This document shows, in pieces, positions 17,184 to 29,518 of a stretch of 64,000 bases of DNA. Position numbers and translations under genes: made by a program. The DNA comes from Stenotrophomonas aracearum. GTDB lineage: Bacteria > Pseudomonadota > Gammaproteobacteria > Xanthomonadales > Xanthomonadaceae. The notes below the pieces were generated by a model. The model ran no database searches, was not told the DNA's origin, and saw only the letters and a list, made by a program, of their open reading frames with translations. Every line of letters starts with the position of its first letter. Within the stretch, counting starts at the first letter, position 1. Location of the stretch: the NCBI RefSeq assembly GCF_031834615.1, contig NZ_CP115543.1, positions 817,001 to 881,000 of the forward strand. Reading direction: 5' to 3'.

Positions 17184-17492
17184 ATGAGCGACGGGTTCGT
17201 GGCGTTGTACATCTTCATGCTGGCCGCGATCGCGGGCCACGTGATCATTTCGCGGGTGCCGGTGATCCTGCACACCCCCCTGATGTCCGGGTCCAACTTC
17301 ATCCACGGCATCGTGCTGATCGGCGCGATGGTGGTGCTGGGCCACGCGCAGACCCCGCTGGAGAAGATCATCGGCTTCATTGCGGTGGTACTGGGCGCGG
17401 GCAACGCCGCCGGCGGCTACGTGGTGACCGAACGCATGCTGGACATGTTCAAGCCCAGCCAGAAGCGCGACAGCGGGGAGAAGGCGCCTTGA
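17184..17492 (+). CDS. pntAB: NAD(P) transhydrogenase subunit alpha part 2 (membrane)
   Basis: This 102-residue membrane subunit carries the first helices of the proton channel: FVALYIFMLAAIAGHVIISR, the conserved HTPLMSGSNFIHGIVLIGAM segment and KIIGFIAVVLGAGNAAGGYVV. It works with PntAA and PntB in proton-driven hydride transfer from NADH to NADP+. GGGAGAGAGACTGCA precedes the ATG. Its TGA overlaps the TTG start of pntB. Confidence 0.95.
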   Translation: MSDGFVALYIFMLAAIAGHVIISRVPVILHTPLMSGSNFIHGIVLIGAMVVLGHAQTPLEKIIGFIAVVLGAGNAAGGYVVTERMLDMFKPSQKRDSGEKAP

Positions 17493-18943
17493 ACGTCTCC
17501 ACCGCGCAACTGCTGCAGTGGCTGGTGCAGGTGAGCTACCTGGTCGCCGCCACGCTGTTCCTGCTGGGACTGCAGCGCATGGCCTCGCCGATGACCGCGC
17601 GCAGCGGCATCCGCTGGGCCGGGCTGGGCATGCTGATCGCCACCGTGGCCACCTTCTTCCTGCCCGACCTGCACAACGTGCCGCTGATCCTGGCGGCGGT
17701 GGCGATCGGCACCGGCGTGGCCTGGTGGTCGGCCAAGCGCGTGGCGATCACCGACATGCCGCAGATGGTAGCGCTGTACAACGGCATGGGTGGTGGCTCG
17801 GCCGCGGCGATCGGCGCGGTGGAACTGCTGCGCTTCTCGTTCCTGGGCAACCGCGATACCACCCATTGGAGTGAGCAGGCCATTGCCGAGCTGGCCGCGC
17901 GCCAGCCTTCGGCCACGGTGCTGGCGCTGGCCGTCATCGGTTCGGCCATCGGTGCGGTCTCGCTGTCCGGTTCGATCATCGCCTGGGCCAAGCTGGACGG
18001 TCGCCTCGATCGCCGCGTGACCTTCCCCGGCCAGCAGGCGTTCAACCTGGTGGTGGCGCTGGCCATGGTGGTGCTGGGGATCTGGGCGGCGGTGAGCCTG
18101 AGCCCGGTGGCGATCATCAGCTTCTTCGTGGTCGCGCTGGCACTGGGCGTGTTGATGACGCTGCCGATCGGCGGCGCCGACATGCCGGTGGTGATCTCGC
18201 TGTACAACGCGTTCACCGGCCTGGCGGTGGCGTTCGAAGGCTATGTGCTGGGCAATGAGGCGCTGATCATCGCCGGCATGATGGTCGGTGCGGCGGGCAT
18301 CCTGCTTACCCGGCTGATGGCCAAGGCGATGAACCGGCCGATCAGTGGCGTGCTGTTCTCCAACTTCGGCGGCGGGGGCACCGCGCAGGAAATCAGCGGA
18401 TCGCAGAAGCCGATCGAGGCCAGTGACGTGGCCGCGCTGATGGCGTTTGCCGAACGGGTGGTGATCGTGCCGGGCTACGGCATGGCCGTGGCCCAGGCCC
18501 AGCACAAGGTGTGGGAACTGGCGCAGCGGCTGATCGAGCGCGGGATCAAGGTGAAGTTCGCGATCCACCCGGTGGCCGGGCGCATGCCCGGGCACATGAA
18601 CGTGCTGCTGGCCGAAGCGGGGGTGCCGTACGACCTGATCGCCGACATGGACGACATCAATCCGGAGTTTCCCAACACCGACGTGGCGCTGGTGATCGGC
18701 GCCAACGACGTGGTCAATCCGGTGGCGCGCACCGACCCGGCCAGCCCGATCTACGGCATGCCGATCCTGGACGTGGTCAACGCGCGCAACGTGGTGGTGA
18801 TCAAGCGCGGCAAGGGCACCGGCTTTGCCGGCATCGAAAACGCGCTGTTCTACGCCGACAACGCGCGCATGCTGTACGGCGATGGCGCAGGGGCGGCAAG
18901 TGCGCTGGTAAGCGAGCTCAAGGCCCTCGACGGAACCCATTGA
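17489..18943 (+). CDS. pntB: NAD(P) transhydrogenase subunit beta
   Basis: This 484-residue PntB has about nine N-terminal membrane helices followed by the NADP-binding domain III (from about 310). Landmarks are LYNAFTGLAVAFEGYVLGN, VVIVPGYGMAVAQAQH, HPVAGRMPGHMNVLLAEAG, DINPEFPNTDVALVIGANDV and KRGKGTGFAGIENALFY. It starts with TTG at 17489, overlapping the pntAB stop (TTGA), so translation is coupled. Length and start match the family. Two REP-type palindromes follow the stop. Confidence 0.96.
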   Translation: MNVSTAQLLQWLVQVSYLVAATLFLLGLQRMASPMTARSGIRWAGLGMLIATVATFFLPDLHNVPLILAAVAIGTGVAWWSAKRVAITDMPQMVALYNGMGGGSAAAIGAVELLRFSFLGNRDTTHWSEQAIAELAARQPSATVLALAVIGSAIGAVSLSGSIIAWAKLDGRLDRRVTFPGQQAFNLVVALAMVVLGIWAAVSLSPVAIISFFVVALALGVLMTLPIGGADMPVVISLYNAFTGLAVAFEGYVLGNEALIIAGMMVGAAGILLTRLMAKAMNRPISGVLFSNFGGGGTAQEISGSQKPIEASDVAALMAFAERVVIVPGYGMAVAQAQHKVWELAQRLIERGIKVKFAIHPVAGRMPGHMNVLLAEAGVPYDLIADMDDINPEFPNTDVALVIGANDVVNPVARTDPASPIYGMPILDVVNARNVVVIKRGKGTGFAGIENALFYADNARMLYGDGAGAASALVSELKALDGTH

Positions 18944-18945
18944 CG

Positions 18946-19015
18946 GTGGTGCCGGCCGGCGGCCGGCACCACGCGATGCTGGATTCGTGCAGAGCCGGCC
19001 GGCGGCCGGCACTAC
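18946..19015. repeat. Pair of GCCGGCC palindromes (GTAG-type REP)
   Basis: The hairpins GGTGCCGGCC/GGCCGGCACC (18948-18970) and GCCGGCC/GGCCGGC, the latter ending in CTAC (18991-19015), occupy the gap between the convergent pntB and the membrane protein gene. They probably also end transcription from both sides. Confidence 0.75.
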
Positions 19016-19019
19016 CGGG

Positions 19020-19439
19020 TTACTTCGCCACCCACCAAGCGACCACCAGCGCTACACCGAGCCACAACCACTCGCCGACCCCGTTCGCGAGCTGGATCAG
19101 GGTGGCGGCCATGAACGGGCCCATGCGCAACGCTGAATTCCACGGATCCAGGCCCAGCGAGCCGCCCAGGTAGGCCGAGGCGATGCCCCAGTTGGCCGCC
19201 AGCGCGACCACCAGGGTGAACGCCACGGTCAGGCCGACCCGCAGCGGACCGGCCTGCAGCCGGCCCAGGCGCAGCATGAAACCCAGCTCCAGCGCGGCCA
19301 GTACGGCCATCCAGCCGACCTGGCGACCGCTCAGCAGGGCGATGACCAACCAGGCCAACGTGGCCGTGACGACTCCAAGCAGCAACAGCGGGGGCCAGAG
19401 CCAGTAGGCGGACCTGGCGGGCGCGGACGTGGGCGACAT
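19020..19439 (-). CDS. Four-helix membrane protein of unknown function
   Basis: This 139-residue hydrophobic protein has four predicted membrane helices (about 12-36, 42-58, 67-87 and 107-137, the last long or split). I recognise no motif or named family. CCAAAGGAAGA stands a few bases before the ATG at 19439. It is divergent from sufT and convergent with pntB. Much longer upstream extension of the frame is a shadow of sufT. Confidence 0.7.
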   Translation of the reverse strand: MSPTSAPARSAYWLWPPLLLLGVVTATLAWLVIALLSGRQVGWMAVLAALELGFMLRLGRLQAGPLRVGLTVAFTLVVALAANWGIASAYLGGSLGLDPWNSALRMGPFMAATLIQLANGVGEWLWLGVALVVAWWVAK

Positions 19440-19556
19440 GCATTCTTCCTTTGGATCGCCACAGGATACCGGCTTGCGGGGTGACCGGCGCGTGGGCGGC
19501 CGCTGGGCTAAAATAGCCACCTTGCGGGAATTGGCCGCGACCCCATATCGATCCAC

Positions 19557-20108
19557 ATGTACTCCCGTAGCAGCGAACCCGTCCACTTCGAACGCGACTG
19601 CGAGGCCGTCATGGTCCCGCAGGGCGAAACGGTCACCCTGCCGGCCGGCAGCTATGGGTACATCACCCAGGCACTGGGCGGCAGCTACACCGTGTTCGTC
19701 GAAGGCAATCTGTTCCGCATCGCCGGCAAGGACGGCGACGCGATCGGCAAGGAACCGCCGCCGGCGCTGGAACTGCCCGCCGACGCCTCCGACGAGGAGG
19801 TCGAAAAGCTGGTGTGGCAGCAACTGCGCACCTGCTTCGACCCGGAAATCCCGTTCAACATCGTCGACCTCGGCCTGGTATACGAAGTCGAGCTCAAGCA
19901 CCTGGACGATGGCCAGCGCGAGGTCGACATCAAGATGACCCTGACCGCGCCCGGCTGCGGCATGGGCGACATCCTGGTCGACGACGTGCGCAGCAAGCTG
20001 GAAATGATCCCCTCCGTGGCCGAAGCCGATGTCGAACTGGTGTTCGACCCGCCGTGGAACCAGCACATGATGTCCGAAGCGGCCCGGCTTGAAACCGGCA
20101 TGCTGTAA
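19557..20108 (+). CDS. sufT: Putative Fe-S cluster assembly protein SufT
   Basis: This 183-residue protein has an N-terminal region typical of SufT (VMVPQGETVTLPAGSYGYITQALGGSYTV in parts) and a C-terminal MIP18/DUF59 domain: LRTCFDPEIPFNIVDLGLVY, KMTLTAPGCGMGDILVDDV and VELVFDPPWN. SufT-type proteins act in iron-sulfur cluster maturation; they lack a suf operon here. The initiating ATG has no strong ribosome binding site. ilvE follows 37 bp downstream on the same strand. Confidence 0.9.
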   Translation: MYSRSSEPVHFERDCEAVMVPQGETVTLPAGSYGYITQALGGSYTVFVEGNLFRIAGKDGDAIGKEPPPALELPADASDEEVEKLVWQQLRTCFDPEIPFNIVDLGLVYEVELKHLDDGQREVDIKMTLTAPGCGMGDILVDDVRSKLEMIPSVAEADVELVFDPPWNQHMMSEAARLETGML

Positions 20109-20145
20109 TTGATGTGCTCCCCGTAACCAGAACAGGAATCATCCG

Positions 20146-21243
20146 GTGTCCCAGTCTTCCGTGAACTTCACCACCACCCGTTCCGCCCACCCGCGCAGCA
20201 GCGAGGAGCGCGAGCGCATCCTGGCCGCGCCGGGGTTCGGTCTGCACTTCACCGACCACATGGTGGAAGTACGCTGGGACAAGGACACCGGCTGGCATGA
20301 CGCCAGCGTGCGCGCCTACGGCCCGCTGCAGCTGGACCCGGCCGCTGCGGTGCTGCATTACGGCCAGGAAATCTTCGAAGGCATCAAGGCCTACCGCCAC
20401 GCCGACGGTTCGATCTGGACCTTCCGCCCGGATGCCAACGGCCGCCGCCTGCAGCGCTCGGCGCAGCGCCTGGCGCTGCCGGAACTGCCGGTGGAGATCT
20501 TCGTCGAATCGCTGAAGCAGCTGATCGCGGTGGACGCCAGCTGGGTGCCGTCGGCCGACGAATCCAGCCTGTACTTCCGTCCGTTCATGATCGGCGATGA
20601 AGCCTTCCTCGGCGTGCGTGGCGCGCAGAAGGCCGGTTACTACGTCATCGCCAGCCCGGCCGGTCCTTACTTCGCCAAGGGCGTGGCCCCGGTGGCGATC
20701 TGGCTGTCCACCGAATACGCGCGTGCGGCCAAGGGCGGCACCGGTGCGGCCAAGTGCGGCGGCAACTACGCGGCCTCGCTGCTGCCGCAGCAGAAGGCGC
20801 AGGCGCAGGGCTGCTCGCAGGTGCTGTTCCTGGATCCGGTCGAAGGCAAGTACCTGGAAGAACTGGGCGGCATGAACGTGTTCCTGGTCTACAAGGACGG
20901 CACCCTGGTGACCCCGGAACTGTCCGGCAGCATCCTGGAAGGCATCACCCGCGAAAGCATCCTGCAGCTGGCCCGCGACCGCGGCATGAAGGTGGAAGAG
21001 CGCAAGGTCAGCATCGACGAGTGGAAGCAGGGCGTGGCCTCGGGCGAGATCGCCGAGGTGTTCGCCTGCGGTACCGCGGCGGTGGTCACCCCGATCGGCC
21101 AGCTCAAGGGCGAAGGCTTCTCGGTGGGCGACCTGAGCGCGCCGGCCGGTGAAGTGACCATGTCGCTGCGCAAGGAACTGACCGACATCCAGTACGGCCG
21201 CCTGCCGGACCGCCATGGCTGGCTGGTGCGCCTGGACGGCTGA
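20146..21243 (+). CDS. ilvE: Branched-chain amino acid aminotransferase
   Basis: This 365-residue fold-type IV PLP enzyme interconverts leucine, isoleucine and valine with their 2-oxo acids. It has LHYGQEIFEGIKAYR near 70-84, RPFMIGDEAFLGV near 145-157 and the PLP lysine 203 in GGTGAAKCGGNYAASL. The size and the two-part insertions match the larger eukaryote-like BCAT group rather than the 309-residue E. coli form. It begins with GTG (GTG TCC CAG) and is followed by an intrinsic terminator. Confidence 0.96.
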   Translation: MSQSSVNFTTTRSAHPRSSEERERILAAPGFGLHFTDHMVEVRWDKDTGWHDASVRAYGPLQLDPAAAVLHYGQEIFEGIKAYRHADGSIWTFRPDANGRRLQRSAQRLALPELPVEIFVESLKQLIAVDASWVPSADESSLYFRPFMIGDEAFLGVRGAQKAGYYVIASPAGPYFAKGVAPVAIWLSTEYARAAKGGTGAAKCGGNYAASLLPQQKAQAQGCSQVLFLDPVEGKYLEELGGMNVFLVYKDGTLVTPELSGSILEGITRESILQLARDRGMKVEERKVSIDEWKQGVASGEIAEVFACGTAAVVTPIGQLKGEGFSVGDLSAPAGEVTMSLRKELTDIQYGRLPDRHGWLVRLDG

Positions 21244-21268
21244 TCCAGCGATCCCGTGATGAATAAGA

Positions 21269-21297
21269 GGCCCGCCTGGTGACAGGCGGGCCTTTTG
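21269..21297 (+). terminator. Intrinsic terminator after ilvE
   Basis: GGCCCGCCTG pairs with CAGGCGGGCC around a GTGA loop and is followed by TTTTGTT, 25 bp after the ilvE stop. Confidence 0.9.
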
Positions 21298-21311
21298 TTG
21301 GGGATCGTCGA

Positions 21312-21425
21312 GCAGCCACGCAGGGCGTGGCTCTACCGCCTCCGTCCAACGCGAATCGTGCGAGCCGTGTCCGTCACCCCTGTGAACCGTGTCCGTCACC
21401 GGTAGAGCCACGCCCTGCGTGGCTG
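21312..21425. repeat. Inverted pair of GTAG REP hairpins with spacer
   Basis: GCAGCCACGCAGGGCGTGG ending in CTAC (21312-21336) and GTAG with CCACGCCCTGCGTGG (21402-21425) face each other across 65 bp. The spacer contains CCGTGTCCGTCACC twice. This is the paired-REP arrangement. The stem is the same subtype as 15671-15721. Confidence 0.75.
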
Positions 21426-21474
21426 GAGCCTTCCCGATAACCCCGCATCAGAACGATCAAAACCCACCTAACCC

Positions 21475-21491
21475 ATTGTTGCGCAAACAAT
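21475..21491. promoter_or_regulatory. Inverted repeat upstream of the protease gene
   Basis: ATTGTT-GCGCA-AACAAT is a 6-bp inverted repeat with a 5-bp spacer, extended by one C-G pair. It lies about 310 bp before the protease start in an AT-richer stretch (21475-21650) that has no coding frame I trust. It could be a regulator site; no promoter hexamer pair stands out. Confidence 0.35.
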
Positions 21492-21800
21492 GTCTTGCCA
21501 ATGACGCACAAGACAGTGACGCAGGACACGAATTACACGCGCATTGACCATTTCCCTACCCGAAAGTTTCTTCACATTCACAAACCCTTGACCCGAAAAG
21601 TCTCAGATCGAACTTTTCACAACCCTGAAAGCGCGCTGAAACATTGTTGCGGCAGGGCCGAACCACTAGCGTCCGGGGTCGGGCGGTTGCACAGGGGAAA
21701 CCGATCCGTCTTCCAGGTTCGATACACGCCGTCTTTCATCGCGCTGCATCGAACCCACCTCGCCGCATCGACGGCTCCTCACGACTTGAAGGGAATTCCG

Positions 21801-23540
<1,740 letters not shown>

Positions 23541-23547
23541 GGATGAA

Positions 23548-23578
23548 AAAAAGGCCCCGGCACTGCCGGGGCCTTTTT
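23548..23578. terminator. Bidirectional intrinsic terminator
   Basis: A perfect 9-bp stem GGCCCCGGC/GCCGGGGCC with a 3-base loop is preceded by seven A and followed by five T. It therefore works for both the protease gene and the convergent asparaginase gene. Confidence 0.92.
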
Positions 23579-23591
23579 CATGGACGCGCGA

Positions 23592-24077
23592 TCATGCGTC
23601 TTCGAATCGGTTGGCTGCCACGTTCTTGCGAACGTGTTCGGGGTTCCAGATGCGGCCGTTCATGGCGATGTACACGCCCGGCTGCAGCGACTGCACCGCG
23701 CCGATCGCGCAGCCGATGTTGAACTCGGCATCCGAACCACGGAAACGGGCCGGGCTGAGTGCGCCGGTCATCACGATGGTCTTGTCGGGAATGCTCTTGA
23801 GCACGCGGCCGGTCTGCACCATCGAATCGGTGCCGTGGGTGACCAGCACGTGGCGGGTCGGCTGCGCGGCGATGGTGGCGCGGATCAGCTCGCGGTCCTC
23901 GTCGCTGATGTGCAGCGAGTCCTTGCGCAGGATCGGGATCACGTTGAAGCGGAAGGTCACGCCCAGTTCGCGCAGGATCATCCCGATCTGCGGATCGCCG
24001 ATCTGGTAGTCCGACTTGTCGTCGAAGTAGATCTTGTCGATCGTGCCACCGGTGGTGATGATCAGTAGTTCTTCCAT
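23592..24077 (-). CDS. Single-domain asparaginase family protein
   Basis: This 161-residue protein corresponds only to the N-terminal domain of bacterial L-asparaginases (normally about 330 residues). It keeps both catalytic threonine regions, TTGGTIDK at 8-15 and the TDSM region in LVTHGTDSMVQTG near 79-90. NIGCAIGAVQSLQPGVYIAMNG follows, and the gene then ends cleanly. There is no frameshifted second domain nearby, so it looks like a stable short family rather than a broken gene. Whether it hydrolyses asparagine is uncertain, since the usual active site is completed across subunits by the C-terminal domain. Confidence 0.85.
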   Translation of the reverse strand: MEELLIITTGGTIDKIYFDDKSDYQIGDPQIGMILRELGVTFRFNVIPILRKDSLHISDEDRELIRATIAAQPTRHVLVTHGTDSMVQTGRVLKSIPDKTIVMTGALSPARFRGSDAEFNIGCAIGAVQSLQPGVYIAMNGRIWNPEHVRKNVAANRFEDA

Positions 24078-24148
24078 TGCCGCAATCCTGGTGTGAGCGT
24101 GAGCCGCGCGGAACAGCCCGCGCCAGGCCGCCATGATACCGCGCGGCA

Positions 24149-26418
<2,270 letters not shown>

Positions 26419-26422
<4 letters not shown>

Positions 26423-26982
26423 CCGCCAAGCCCCTGCTGCTTGCGCTGGGCCTGCTGGCCCTGGCCGGCTGCAACAAGCCCGCCCCGCAACCGGAAGCCG
26501 CTGCGCCCGCACCGGCGCCGGTGGCCGAACCGGCTACGCCGGCCGACAGCGCCAGCCCCGACCTGGAGCGTGCCACCGCCGAGCAGCCGCGGCTGGTGCT
26601 GCCGGCCCTCGATGGCAGCACCTACGACCTGGCCGCTCACCGTGGCAAGTGGGTGGTGGTGAACTTCTGGGCGACCTGGTGCGCCCCGTGCCGCAAGGAA
26701 ATGCCCGAGCTGTCGGCGCTGCATGCGATGCGCGAGCAGATCGAGGTGGTCGGCCTGGCCTACGAGGACATCGACCCGGCGGAGATGAAGGACTTCCTCA
26801 AGAAGCTGCCGGTGACCTATCCGATCGTGCTGGTCGACACCTACAACCCGCCGGAAGATTTCGCCGTGCCGCGCGGCCTGCCGATGACCTACCTGATCGC
26901 TCCAGACGGCAAGGTTGCCAAGCAGTTCCTGGGTCCGGTCACTGCGGCTGACATCGAGAAGGAAATCGCCAAAGGCGCGTAA
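26419..26982 (+). CDS. TlpA-like thioredoxin-fold lipoprotein
   Basis: This 187-residue protein has a lipoprotein signal with lipobox LAGC (Cys18) and an alanine/proline-rich linker to about 50. The thioredoxin fold has WATWCAPC (Cys88/Cys91) and the cis-proline loop [10 protein letters not shown]. Such proteins are membrane-anchored periplasmic disulfide reductases, for example in cytochrome c maturation or redox defence. No cytochrome genes are adjacent. The gene overlaps the YihY stop by 4 bp and ends 9 bp from the convergent PPK2 gene. Confidence 0.9.
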
Positions 26983-26991
26983 TCCGCGCCT

Positions 26992-27774
26992 TCAACCTTC
27001 GTCTTCGAATGCCCTGATCGGTTTCAACACGCCGAACTGTTCTTCATGCAGCTTGCCCTTCAGTGGCGGCAGCTCCGGTACCGGGTCGTCCACCTGGGTG
27101 TCGGGCAGGCGGTCGAGCAGGTTGCGGATCAGGCCCAGGCGGCCGCGCCGCTGGTCGTTGAAGTCGACCAGTGTCCACGGCGAGGCGTCGCGATGGGTAG
27201 CGCGCAGCATCGCCTCGCGAGCCTCGGTGTAGGCGGTGTACTTGCTGCGCGATTTGAGGTCCACCGGCGACAGCTTCCAGCCTTTCAACGGGTCCACGTG
27301 GCGCTCGGCGAAGCGTTCTTCCTGCTGCGCCTGGTCGACCGTGAGCCAGTACTTGAACAGCAGGATGCCGTCGTCCACCAGCAGTTTTTCGAACACCGGG
27401 GTTTGTTCCAGGAACGCGCGGTACTCCGTCTCCGAGCAGTACCCCATCACGTGTTCGACCCCGGCACGGTTGTACCAGCTGCGGTCCATCAGCACGATTT
27501 CACCGGCCGCCGGCAGGTGGGTGACGTAGCGCTGGAAATACCATTGCGTGGCTTCGCGCTCGGTCGGCTTGGGCAGCGCCACCACCCGGCACTGGCGCGG
27601 GTTGAGGTGTTCGGCGATGGACTGGATCGCACCGCCCTTGCCGGCGGTATCGCGGCCCTCGAACAGCACCAGCACGCGTTGCCCGGTGTGCTGCACCCAG
27701 CGCGCCATGGTGGTGATTTCCAGCTGCATCGGTTCCAGCAGTTCCTGGTAGGCCTTGCGCTTGAGCTTGCCCAT
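26992..27774 (-). CDS. ppk2: Polyphosphate kinase 2
   Basis: This 260-residue single-domain PPK2 uses polyphosphate to phosphorylate nucleoside diphosphates or monophosphates. The Walker A-like loop GRDTAGKGG is at 40-48 and the Walker B/lid DRSWYNRAG at 97-105. KYWLTVDQAQQEERFAERHVDP and WTLVDFNDQRRGRL near the C-terminus are typical of the family. Class (GDP/ADP versus AMP preference) cannot be settled by eye. The ATG is at 27774. Confidence 0.92.
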   Translation of the reverse strand: MGKLKRKAYQELLEPMQLEITTMARWVQHTGQRVLVLFEGRDTAGKGGAIQSIAEHLNPRQCRVVALPKPTEREATQWYFQRYVTHLPAAGEIVLMDRSWYNRAGVEHVMGYCSETEYRAFLEQTPVFEKLLVDDGILLFKYWLTVDQAQQEERFAERHVDPLKGWKLSPVDLKSRSKYTAYTEAREAMLRATHRDASPWTLVDFNDQRRGRLGLIRNLLDRLPDTQVDDPVPELPPLKGKLHEEQFGVLKPIRAFEDEG

Positions 27775-27821
27775 GGGGACCTCGTGGCGGGACGGTGGAC
27801 CTCAGGGTACACCGCGCCGTG

Positions 27822-29516
27822 TCAACGCCCCTGCCACCCGCGTTCCGTGGTCATGGCCTCGACCTGGGCGGTGAAATCAACCGCGAAACCCGTCATGTCG
27901 AACAGGCCGCTGTCTGCCCGCGCCTGCGCCAGTTTCGCGCGCAGCGCCGTCATCGCCCGCGGGTCGTTGCCGAGCGCGACCGCCGTGGCGACAAAGGCCG
28001 CGTCATCGGCAACGTTCAATTCCGCCAGCCCCAGATGATGGTTGAGCGAGCCGGCGACACGCGAGGCGAAGGTCGCGCCGGGAGCCGTCAGCACCGGGCA
28101 TCCCGCCCACAACGCGTCGGAGGCGGTGGTATGCGCGTTGTACGGATGGGTATCCAGGAACAGATCCGCATGCTGGTACCGCGCCAGATACACCGGATGC
28201 GGCAGCTTCGGCATGAACACCAGCCGCGACGGGTCCACGCCGGCCTCGCGCGCGGCCGCCCGCAACCGCGCATCGGCGTTGCCCGGACCGGACAGCAACC
28301 ACAGCACGCTGCCCGGTACGCCCTGCAGCACCGCGAAGGCGCGACGCATGCTGCGCGGGTTGAGCTTGTAACTGTTGTTGAAGCAGCAGAACACCACGCC
28401 CCGTTCGGGCAGGCCGCACGCCACACGGTCCGGCACCGCTTCCAGCACGCGGGTGTTGTCCGACGGCTGGAAGGCGCGTGGCAGGTAGCGGACCTGCTCG
28501 CTGAAGGCCGGTGCCAATGCATCGGGCAGCACGTAGCGGTCGGCGAGCACGTAGTCCATCCACGCCGCGCCGGAGGTGCCGGGATAGGCCAGCCAGGTCA
28601 CCTGCACCGGGGCAGGGCGCATCGCCAGCACCGCCGGAGTGCCGCCGCCGCCCCAGCCGCGCAGGTCGAACAGCACGTCAACGCCCGCCGCGCGAATGCG
28701 CTCGGCGATGCCGGTGTGGGGCAGGGCAGATACATCGTGCAGCGTGCTGGCGGCCGCCTGCAGGCGCGCGCGGATCGCGCTGCCGTCATCGCGGTTGAGC
28801 GCGAACAGGTGCAGCTCCAGCCCGCCCAGCAGGCGCAGCTGCTCGAACAGCGCCACGGTCAGCAGGCCGGTCGGGTGCGCACCGAAGCCATTGGAGAGGA
28901 AGCCCACCCGCAGCGGACCCTGCGCGCGCACGCGCGTGGCCGGCAACGCGCGCACGCCGCTGGCAATACCGGCCGCGCGTTGCCGCGCACAGCCCAGTTG
29001 TTCGGCGGCACTGCTGTCTTCGTTGAGGAAGGCAAAGGGCTCGACTACCGCAGCGCCCTGCGCAACCGCCTGCCTCAGCTGCTGCGCCAGCGCGTCCAGC
29101 CCGCGCCAGTCGCACAGACGACGCTGCCAGTTGAGCAGCTGCGCGGTGATGTAGGGTTCGCCCGGCAGCAGCCGGTGCGCGTGCCGGTAGGCGTCAGCGG
29201 CCGCTTCGGGCTGGCCGGCGTCTTCCAGTGCATGGCCCAGCCACAATGCAATGCCCGGATGCTGCGGCACCAGGTTGGCCGCCTGCCGCAGCAGCGCGGC
29301 TGCTTCGTCGTGGCGGCCCTGCATCCAGCGGGTCCGGCCCAGCCGTGCCAGGGCCTCGGGATGGCCGGGGCGCAGCTGCAGCGCGCGTTGGGCAGCGAGG
29401 TCGCCGGCCCCGGTGTCCCCAGCTTCCAGCTCGGCATCGGCCAGCATCACCCAGGCAATGAAGTCCTGCGGCTGCCGTTGTACTGCCATGCGCAGCTGCG
29501 CGCGCTGCGGGTCCAT
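27822..29516 (-). CDS. TPR-containing O-GlcNAc transferase homologue (XcOGT type, GT41)
   Basis: This 564-residue protein is clearly homologous to the structurally solved OGT of Xanthomonas campestris (568 residues). N-terminal TPRs (1-150) include DFIAWVMLADAELEAGD and HPGIALWLGHALEDAGQ. The glycosyltransferase lobes include SNGFGAHPTGLLTVALFEQL (its His is the proposed catalytic position), DLRGWGGGGTPAV, WLAYPGTSGAAWMDYVLADR, CCFNNSYKLNP and LDTHPYNAHTTASDALW. Substrate proteins in bacteria are unknown. The ATG at 29516 lies three bases past the prfA stop, and a GTG at 29522 overlaps it (GTGA), so it is probably co-translated with prfA. Confidence 0.92.
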   Translation of the reverse strand: MDPQRAQLRMAVQRQPQDFIAWVMLADAELEAGDTGAGDLAAQRALQLRPGHPEALARLGRTRWMQGRHDEAAALLRQAANLVPQHPGIALWLGHALEDAGQPEAAADAYRHAHRLLPGEPYITAQLLNWQRRLCDWRGLDALAQQLRQAVAQGAAVVEPFAFLNEDSSAAEQLGCARQRAAGIASGVRALPATRVRAQGPLRVGFLSNGFGAHPTGLLTVALFEQLRLLGGLELHLFALNRDDGSAIRARLQAAASTLHDVSALPHTGIAERIRAAGVDVLFDLRGWGGGGTPAVLAMRPAPVQVTWLAYPGTSGAAWMDYVLADRYVLPDALAPAFSEQVRYLPRAFQPSDNTRVLEAVPDRVACGLPERGVVFCCFNNSYKLNPRSMRRAFAVLQGVPGSVLWLLSGPGNADARLRAAAREAGVDPSRLVFMPKLPHPVYLARYQHADLFLDTHPYNAHTTASDALWAGCPVLTAPGATFASRVAGSLNHHLGLAELNVADDAAFVATAVALGNDPRAMTALRAKLAQARADSGLFDMTGFAVDFTAQVEAMTTERGWQGR

Positions 29517-29518
29517 GC

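Noticed and set aside
19440..20066. Extended version of the four-helix membrane protein through the sufT region
   Set aside because: The added 209 residues are an antisense shadow of sufT, and a plausible ribosome binding site precedes the ATG at 19439.
21495..21800. Longer N-terminus of the secreted protease
   Set aside because: The frame is open, but the ATG at 21801 has a ribosome binding site and directly begins a clean signal peptide; the upstream residues resemble nothing.
23592..24077. Broken asparaginase pseudogene
   Set aside because: No remnant of a C-terminal domain lies downstream in any frame, the stop is followed by a clean terminator, and the domain itself shows no damage.
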